Positions 56,480 through 64,000 of a stretch of 64,000 nt of DNA are shown piece by piece; positions within the stretch are counted from its first letter, which is position 1, and each line of letters starts with the position of its first letter. The notes beneath the pieces are model-generated. The model saw only the letters and a program-made list of their open reading frames with translations. It did no database searches and had not been told where the DNA came from. Origin of the DNA: Acarospora socialis (Eukaryota > Ascomycota > Lecanoromycetes > Acarosporales > Acarosporaceae). Position numbers and translations under genes: made by a program. The stretch covers positions 1,612,001 to 1,676,000 of the forward strand of contig JAMYGW020000005.1 of the NCBI GenBank assembly GCA_025617375.2, given 5' to 3'.

Positions 56480-57718
56480 TTTTTTTCAAATTTTCACAAA
56501 CACATAGAGAAATGATGATCTGTAAGTAAGTAATCAACATCATCATCATTGTACAAATGAATCAATCATTTACAAGAATGTTCACTTCTATCTCAGTGAT
56601 CAATGATATAGTGTAGATACAGAACAATGAAGTAAATATTTCTCAATATAAAGACTGATCTGAGAAACTAATCATACAAAGATATATGACAGTGAGTTCT
56701 AATTTAACATTATTCAGACACAGATTCTGAAGAAGTGAAAAAATGAGAAGAAAATAGAGTTATAACTGAGAAAAAATCAGATAATGATCTTAATACTACA
56801 GCAGACTTTCTATATTGAAGCTGTTATCATATAATTCTGATTTGTACAATCTACAGCAATATATTACATTAAACACTACTGACATCTTTTTAGTGAAAAA
56901 GAGAATAAGAAGAAATGTAATTCTTTAAATTATAGTAAATTATTGAGTTAGTTCATAGATTCTACAAGCTGTACAGTTTTATTAAATGAATAATAATGAA
57001 GTTCTTTGTACAACTGACACTCTGCTTTTTATCTAACTTTATTTTTACTTTCACTTTCAGATTCATTACTATCACAACTTCAATCATAATCATCATGTAA
57101 GTACACAGAAAAAGTTTTGATACATTAATGTTAACAGATTGTATGATGTAGAATTTTTGTCATATACAATGTAATCATTATTGCTGCTGCTGTTCAGCAG
57201 AATTCTGTTTTCTTAGTAAAACAGTAACAGCTCATTCTCTTTGTTTACAGTTCACAGAGTAAAAGACTTTTGACTTTTTTGAGTAATCTGTAAAGTTTAT
57301 ACAAAGAGTAATCACTTTACAGCAGATTTCAATACACTGTTTTTTGTACATCAATAACATTCTCATTCAGTCTTGTGAAAGAGTTAAACAAACATGCATG
57401 CAATGCATATCAGTTTTAAGATTCTTTTCAGAATGTTGTTGCATTGCAGAACATTTTGATGAAACATGTGAAAACTGCAAATGATGTGATCATACAGTCT
57501 GCTGCTTTATACAAAATGACAATGAGAATGCTGTTGATGAGAATGATGATGATATTGTGATAGTTGAAGAGTATTGTTTAAGTTTAAACTTTGAGTCTGC
57601 TGAGTGTGAAGATGAATCATCATTGAAGAATGTTATTGTGTTGTGATAAATATGTACAAATTTTTTTTAATCTTCTTATTGATTTTTGTTCTTTACTTCT
57701 CATTTAGTCATATGAGTT
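56480..57718. other. AT-rich mutated relic with a Cys-rich coding remnant
   Basis: The composition changes sharply at about 56480, after which CG, CC and GG are nearly absent. On the plus strand around 57370-57645 a Cys-rich remnant can still be read (CERVKQTC, HFDETCENCK, then an acidic tail DENDDDIVIVEEY). It resembles small Cys-rich DUF3716-like proteins that are common in repeat-rich parts of fungal genomes. It is broken, and the LTR element was inserted just downstream. Confidence 0.5.
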
Positions 57719-57723
57719 ATTAT

Positions 57724-58085
57724 TGTAACATTCTAACCTGAGATTTCTCAAGTATGTAGAACTAAGAGTTTGTGCTTATTGATATAATGACTGATCTGAA
57801 ACAATTCTGATCTTTAACTCTTAGATTGTTATTTAAGTTGAACATGATCATTTTCATAAAAGAAATGACTCTACTATATAGAATGTTGCTTAACATCTCT
57901 GTGTTGAGCATTCTTGATGTCTTGATGTCTCAATATTGAAAGATTGAGTTCTTGACTCATCTGTTCATCATTAAGTCATTATGCTGTCATGTGACTGCTG
58001 TCTAGCAGTTCTCTTTGTATGTACTTTGAATGAACTCTTGATCACAGACTCACAAGTTTCTTTCTTTCTAAATATGATTATAACA
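57724..58085 (-). repeat. Left LTR (3' LTR of the minus-strand element)
   Basis: 362 bp, the same length as its partner at 63544-63905 and alignable end to end; TG ... CA termini. Confidence 0.93.
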
Positions 58086-61000
58086 TCATTTTCTTTCTTC
58101 AGATGCTAGTTCTCTAGAATTTATTTAAGTGAGAGTATATAACAACTTTCATCATCAGTAATGATGCTTTCTAAAAATTTCAATTGTCTAAGAATTGCAA
58201 AGAAAATTCAGCTCAGTGATAGTCTTATTATGTTCTTTTATGAATTTTGTACTGCTTATGATCTTAATTGCTTTGTTATGACTGATGAAAGATCAAAATA
58301 CAATAAATATACTCATCATGATCATCTGTGCATTGCAGTTTCATGAAAGTCTCTTAACAGAACTTGTTTTTTGCTCTGAAAGAAAATAAGTGATGTAAAT
58401 GTGACTCTTGATGCTCTTATTGTCAAGATGATGCATTTTCAAAAGACTTTGAATCAAACAAATCATCATACTGCACAGAAGACTGACTGTCTTGCTGCTG
58501 AACTTGATAGTGATAATGATGAAACTGAGAATGAAGATTCTCAAACAATGTCATAACTTGTTAACTCAATGTCTTCATTCTTCTGAACTAATGTTGACTT
58601 CTTTTCTCAAAATATTGAAGTGTTCTTGTGCAGTTCTTAAGATTCTTTTTGAATTTTCAGATATTTTCTGAGATATCATAATCTTTTTATTTTATGAGAT
58701 AGTAAACTTTCTCACTAATCATTTTCTTTTCTAAAATGTTCTTAACTTTGTATTCTTCATTGAGTTCAACAGATGTTTTGATGATTTGAAGTGATATGAA
58801 CTGATTGCAATGCTGTAACATGAATGCATGAAATACTGAATGTATTCTCATTTTTCTGAGTAAATCTAACTCATAACTTAATTTCTTGATGTTCTGTATG
58901 ATCTTGAATGATTTAATGTTTTTGTTTTTCAGTTTTTTGCTTCTTTCTTTAATTTGTATATTGTTCATTCTTAAATATATCTTTTCTTCTTCTTCAAATA
59001 ATCTTGTCTTTATTGTTTGTTTCATCTGCTGTTTAATTCATTTCATTAGATCTTGATGCAGTTTCTTTATCTGAGCAATATTTAAAATTGCTTTTTGACT
59101 TCATGATTCATGTTCTTTGAGATCTCATCATATCTTTGAGTTGTAGTCATAATTCACATAGAAAGACATTTCTTTCATGAGTTCATTTCTTGCATTGTTG
59201 TATGCAAACTGTATCATTGATAACAGTCATATTCAGTTGTTCTGATTCTTGTTGACATAGTGTTTTAAGTAGATTTTTACTGTTTGATTCATTTGTTCAC
59301 TTTGTTCATCTGTCTGTGAGTGATATGCTGTTAATATCTTGTGCTTTATTCTGAGTTCTGCTGTGAGCATTTTTCAAAACTTGCTTGTAAACAGCTTGTC
59401 TCTGTTGATGATAAACTCTTTTGATAGCTCATGATTGCTAATCAATTCTCTTAGTATTGTGTATGTCAATATTGATGCTGTTGTGATTTCTTTAAATGAA
59501 ATGAACATTGTGTATTTGATTAATCTGTTCACTATAATCAATATACTGTTGAATTTCATTTTTCATGCTGAATTCTTCAACAGTGATAACTTCATAATGA
59601 AGTTCATAATAACTGACTTTCATGATGTATCTGATGTGTTGAGTCACATTATTTCATCATATTACTTATCTCAGTTGATCTTATTTCTTTGACATGAGTC
59701 ACACACAGCAATCATCTTGATAATTTGATTCTGAAGATCATCAATGTTGTGTTTTCTTTGCATTAGATTTTCAGTGTGCTTGATTTCTAGATGTTCTTTG
59801 ATCTTGTTGTGATGACACATCTCAATGAGTTCTTTGTCTATCAAGAAAGCTTGCTTCATCTTGTACATTGCTGCTAAGTCTTTTGTGAGAACTCTGTTGT
59901 TGTCTTTGTTGAGAATTTTGATGTGTATCATCTGTATATTTTCATGATTGAGTTGTCTACTCAAGACATCTGCTTTGTCATTCTCATTACTTTTCTTGTA
60001 ATGAATTTGAAATTCATAGTCTGTCAACTGCTCTGTTCAACAAATCTGTCATTGATTAAATTGTTTTGTCATTGCAAAGTTTCTCAGATTCTTGTGATCT
60101 GTATAGATTTAAATTGACTTATTTGTTTCTGTGAAATAAGATCTTCAATCTTGTAGTGTCTCTACTATCACAAGAAGTTTCTTGTTATGAATCTCATATC
60201 TTTTCTTGAGTTCTGATAGCTTTCTAAATCAATATACTATGAGTCTCTGTTGTTCATTTTCAATCTGATATAAACATGCTTTTACTGTGAAATCTGAAGC
60301 ATCAGTTTTCAGTGTCTTCTTGCATACTGAATTGAATATTCTCAGATGTGCTGTTTCACTAAAACTTCTCTTTAATATGCAGAATGCATTCTTCTGCTTC
60401 TTATTTCAATGCTATTTTTTGCTTTTGTGTGTCAAATGTGTTAGTGATTTCACAATTCTTGTGTAGTTTAATACAAACTTTCAATAATAATTTGTTAATT
60501 CTAGAAAGACTTGTACTTTCTTGATTCATTTTGATGTTGATCAGTTTCTGACTACTTTTATCTTCTTTGAATTTTTCTTGATCTGTTCAGATTGAATCAC
60601 ATAGTTTAGAAACTTGACTTTCTTGATTTCAAATCTGCTTTTTGACTTTTTCATGTACAAGACTTTCTCATTGAACTTTGTCAATATCTTGCACACATAC
60701 TCTCAGTACTTCTCAAGATCTTCTGAGTATATCAGAATATTATTGAAATTTGTGATTACAAAATCATCAAGATATTCTCTCAATGTATTGTTGATTAATC
60801 TTTGAAAGATGACTGAGACATTCTTTAGCTCAAATGACATAACAGTGTATTCATAGTGTTCATATCTTGTTCAGAATGCTGTCTTTCACTTTTTATCTTC
60901 TTTCATTTTAACTTGATAGTAGACATTCTTAAGATCTAAGCTTGTGAACTATTTAGTCTTGTTTAACTGATCTTGCAACTCTTCTATCAGTGATAGAAAA

Positions 61001-63543
61001 TAACTGTCTTAATGAGTTATCTTGTTGAGTTGTCTGTAATTGACACATAGTCATTTCTTGTCATTCTTCTTTGATACAAACAGAATTGAATATTCTGTTG
61101 ATGATTTTGATGATTTTATGAATTCTCTTTTAAAATTCTCATCAAGATAAGTTCTAACTTTCTTGAGTTAATTCTCACTCATTGAGTATAGAGACATTCA
61201 TTTAGATTGTTTTTTGTTCAATAGCAGTATTTCATGATCTCATGACTTATACTCTGATAAGCTCATTTCTGATTGTTTAAAAATTTTGTATGCATCTTTA
61301 ACTGTACATATTTCTTTCATAACTCAATTAATTCTCAAATTTCTTTCACACAATCAGAACATTTCTAGCACTGTGTCATATCTGATCAATTTCATAACAT
61401 TAAATGTTATTTCTTGTGAGTTTTCAAGAATTGAGACTTTCACACAGATTTTCTCATCAATTCTTTTGATGATCTCATTTGTCATTTGTATGTTGAATGA
61501 ACAGTGCACTTACTGTGTCTCTAATTTCAACATGTTGACTGTTTTTCAGTTCATAATATTACTGTCTGCTTCAAAATTCATCAATGTATTGATCTGATGT
61601 TCATTGATCATAATCTTGATTTATATTTGATGATCATTGTCTTGTCTTTGAGACATCACTAGCTTCTTATTCTCTAGTCTTGTCAAGAAAGCTCTTCATT
61701 TTTTGACTCACTTAATCATTCAGCTCATCTTCAGAGTTCTTGAAATCATCTTGATTTTCTTTTAATCATGAGATTCACATACTCTAGACTGTGTCACTCA
61801 ATGTGTCTTTCTGAATGTAGTTAAAATTCATACTGATTGTACTTCATCTACAATTGACTCTTAAAGACTTTTACTTTTTGCAGAGATTCAAGTGATATAT
61901 ATTCTTCACTGAAAATTCATCTGTCTTCATTCTGCATGATATACTCTTCAGATAAGCATATCTTGATCTTGTGACTCTTGATTTTTCACACAAGAGATTC
62001 TGATATTGATTCTCTCATGACTGTTTGTATATCTCTCAGTAAATCATCAAATTCTTTGCATATCTTTGCTTTCTGATTTTAAACTTCTTGTTTTTTTTTC
62101 AGCATCTTTTTGCTGACTGATGCTGCTTTTCTCTGAGCACTTAAGTCTTTCTCAATCTTTGTTTAGTACTTTCTCAAGAATTCTGTCTTAATATTGTTCA
62201 AACTTTCTTCTGCAAGTGTATCACTATCAGAAAATATTCAAGATTCATCAATCTGAAATTCATGATCATCAGTTTCTTCAATGTTATCTTTAAGAGTATT
62301 GTCTTCTTTCTTAGCATCAAGAACTCTTTTCTTAATAAGAGTAGTTAATTCTTTTTTGTAAGTTGATTAACTCATCACATCATATCTGTTTTTCATGTCT
62401 TTGTGTGATCTCTGAAGATATTATTCAGCTTTATCTTTTGCATTCATGTGTATTCTGCACATATCATTGTAACAGACTGTTTAGCTGAGAATGTTGTGTA
62501 CTATATGTGTATTCTCTTTGACTGTCACTGCAATATTTTTTCTTTTTATTCAAGATCTGTTGCATTCTCAGACAAGATGTTCAGATTTTTTACAGTTGTA
62601 ACACATTTACATTTCATTTTATGATGTTATTTAAGACTTAGTGAATCACTCTGACTGACATTCATACTCTGTTCATTTAGTTTTTTATGATTTTTGATGA
62701 CACTTCTCAATCACATTAAGATTCATAGAATTTGTTTTTCTATATCTTATTGATAAAACATATTGCTTGATTCATGATCAGAAGTTTTCTTCTTGATCTT
62801 TTATCATAGATGACATTCAATATTCTTTTTGTTTTATCTATTGTTTTCACTGATGACTGTCAATGTTGATATTCAGATTAATCATTTTCTAAAGATTGTC
62901 TGATCATTCTGCTCAGACTATTTTGTCTTTGATGAACTTTTTCAACTCACAATAGTACTGATAGATGAGTGCTTCATTATTTTATCTGATAAGTGCTGTT
63001 AGTCACTGAAACTCTGTGATGTATACTGTCATCAATTTACTCTGTCACAAGATGTGAATTTATCTCTCTGCTGCTCTTTTTTTATTAATTACTTTAAAAG
63101 TCTTTTTTAACTCTTTCTTAAACCATGCATAGTCATTGAACATAGACTCTGTATCTGTGTTGCATTCTTTGTATTTTTTTTTTAGAAACTCATGCAGCTT
63201 GAAATCAATTCAATTGAAGACTGTGTTCACAAGATAGATTGCTGCAAACAATATTTTCTCTTGATTGATTTGAAACTTTGACTGATTGAATTCAATATAT
63301 AGATTGAGCTTTGTCACAAAGACTCACAGTTTTTCTCACTCTTCATTGAAGACATTCAGTACCTATATTTTAGATGCACTCACAGATAGTTATATTATCA
63401 AGACTGACATCACTAATTGTGTCATCATTCTATCTGAAGTAGATGATAGAGATGAGTTTGTTTAAGCTTGTTTCAAGAACAAAGTTGAGACATTCTTCTG
63501 TGTGTCAGACATCATACTCATTATATTGTAAGAATATTCAAAG

Positions 63544-63905
63544 TGTAACATTCTAATTTGAGATTTCTCAGATATGTAGAACTAAGAGTTTATGCTTATT
63601 GATATAACAGCTGGTCTGAAATGGTTCTGGTCTTTAACTTTTAGATTGTTATTTAAGTTGAATACAATTGTTTTTATAAGAAAAATGACTCTACTATATA
63701 GAATGTTGCTTGACATCTCTGCATTGAGTATTCTTGATGTTTTGATGTCTCAATGTTGAGAGATTGAGCTCTTAACTTGTCTGCTCATCATTAAGTCATT
63801 GTGTTGTTATATGACTGCTGTTTAGCAGTTTTCTTTGTATGCACTTTGAGTAAACTCTTGATTACAGACTCATGAGTTTCTTTCTTTCTAGATATGATCA
63901 TAACA
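63544..63905 (-). repeat. Right LTR (5' LTR of the minus-strand element)
   Basis: 362 bp, keeps slightly more GG words than the left LTR, so it is somewhat less mutated. Confidence 0.93.
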
Positions 63906-64000
63906 ATTATGATATTTAAGCAAGACTTGCACTTCTTTGCAGTGCTCAGAACTAATAATTATATCAATAGTAAAGTTAAGCAAGTCAGTAGATTAGATTT
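63906..64000. other. AT-rich island continuing past the right edge
   Basis: After the target duplication the sequence remains free of CG, CC and GG, so the island extends beyond the window and the element was inserted into DNA that has undergone the same process. Confidence 0.6.

Larger units (their letters stand above)
57724..63905 (-). mobile_element. Ty3/Gypsy LTR retrotransposon fossil, heavily mutated
   Basis: A 6182-bp element with both ends preserved: two 362-bp LTRs in direct orientation, starting TGTAAC and ending TAACA, flanked by the 5-bp target duplication ATTAT (57719-57723 and 63906-63910). Gene order on the minus strand is gag (zinc-knuckle-like region near 62,550-62,600), then reverse transcriptase (about 60.4-61.2 kb), RNase H with a KADVLSRQ-like end (near 59.95 kb), the integrase zinc-binding region and core (59.7-59.3 kb), and a C-terminal integrase segment (58.7-59.0 kb). 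RT-RNase H-integrase order defines Ty3/Gypsy. A purine-rich tract abuts the left LTR. It is whole in layout but broken many times over, with an extreme base bias. Divergence between the LTRs is nearly all transitions, so it cannot serve as a clock. Confidence 0.92.

Noticed and set aside
61286-61597. 103-codon plus-strand frame in the AT-rich island
   Set aside because: Antisense frame within the mutated Gypsy element; low-complexity composition from the base bias.
1-64000. CRISPR arrays, rRNA or tRNA genes, bacterial-style operons
   Set aside because: No regularly spaced repeats, no rRNA core words and no tRNA with a matching T-loop and acceptor stem were noticed; the DNA is plainly eukaryotic. 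A tRNA scan by program was not possible.

Overview
The window reads as chromosomal DNA of a filamentous ascomycete (Pezizomycotina). Genes are compact, with introns of about 47-100 bp that have GTRNGT-like donors and (C/T)AG acceptors. The gene set fits this group: PXR1/GNO1, a Tsl1-type trehalose subunit, a KipA-type kinesin, a DUF3074 protein, STK19, DGAT2 and mS41. Genus cannot be fixed from sequence alone; PXR1 resembles Eurotiomycete versions most. No tRNA, rRNA or CRISPR was seen.

Layout: 1-2.9 kb, a synaptojanin-like phosphoinositide phosphatase running off the left edge (-), divergent from PXR1/GNO1 (+, 3.8-4.9 kb). 5-10.2 kb is a decayed accessory stretch with a broken MT-A70 (Kar4/METTL14-type) gene, a foldback element, a 32-bp tandem duplication and a MITE-like hairpin. 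10.3-13.2 kb, a five-exon Tsl1/Tps3-type trehalose synthase complex subunit. 13.2-16.4 kb, intergenic with a degraded Tc1/mariner-type element. 16.4-24.8 kb, a C2H2 transcription factor, a SAP-TPR-SET protein, a small membrane-protein gene (-) and a SWIM zinc-finger protein. 25.8-27.3 kb, a GH5 glycosidase pseudogene. 28.2-31.7 kb, two different zinc alcohol dehydrogenases bracketed by two oppositely oriented copies of one ~228-bp MITE. 32.5-35.8 kb, STK19 (-) and DGAT2 (+) head to head. 37.6-39.2 kb, a broken SANT/Myb-like gene. 41.8-43.0 kb, a peroxisomal acyl-CoA thioesterase (-). 44.8-46.7 kb, a type II membrane fucosyltransferase-like protein. 47.3-50.4 kb, a Kip2/KipA kinesin (-). 52.3-56.1 kb, CDK7/Kin28 (-) head to head with mS41 (+), then a DUF3074 protein. 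From about 56.5 kb to the right edge lies an AT-rich mutated island holding a Ty3/Gypsy fossil whose ends are intact (two 362-bp LTRs, 5-bp target duplication).

The intact genes are mostly unrelated housekeeping functions: phosphoinositide turnover, rRNA/telomerase, trehalose, transcription initiation, mitoribosome, lipid storage and peroxisomal lipid turnover. No biosynthetic cluster or obvious new multi-gene system was found. The most unusual signal is the base-context signature of the right-hand island: CG, CC and GG dinucleotides are almost absent over ~7.5 kb while CA/TG remain abundant. That is not the CpA-centred pattern of classical Neurospora RIP. Exon joins for the multi-exon genes were worked out by hand; summed exon lengths divide by three in every intact complete case.
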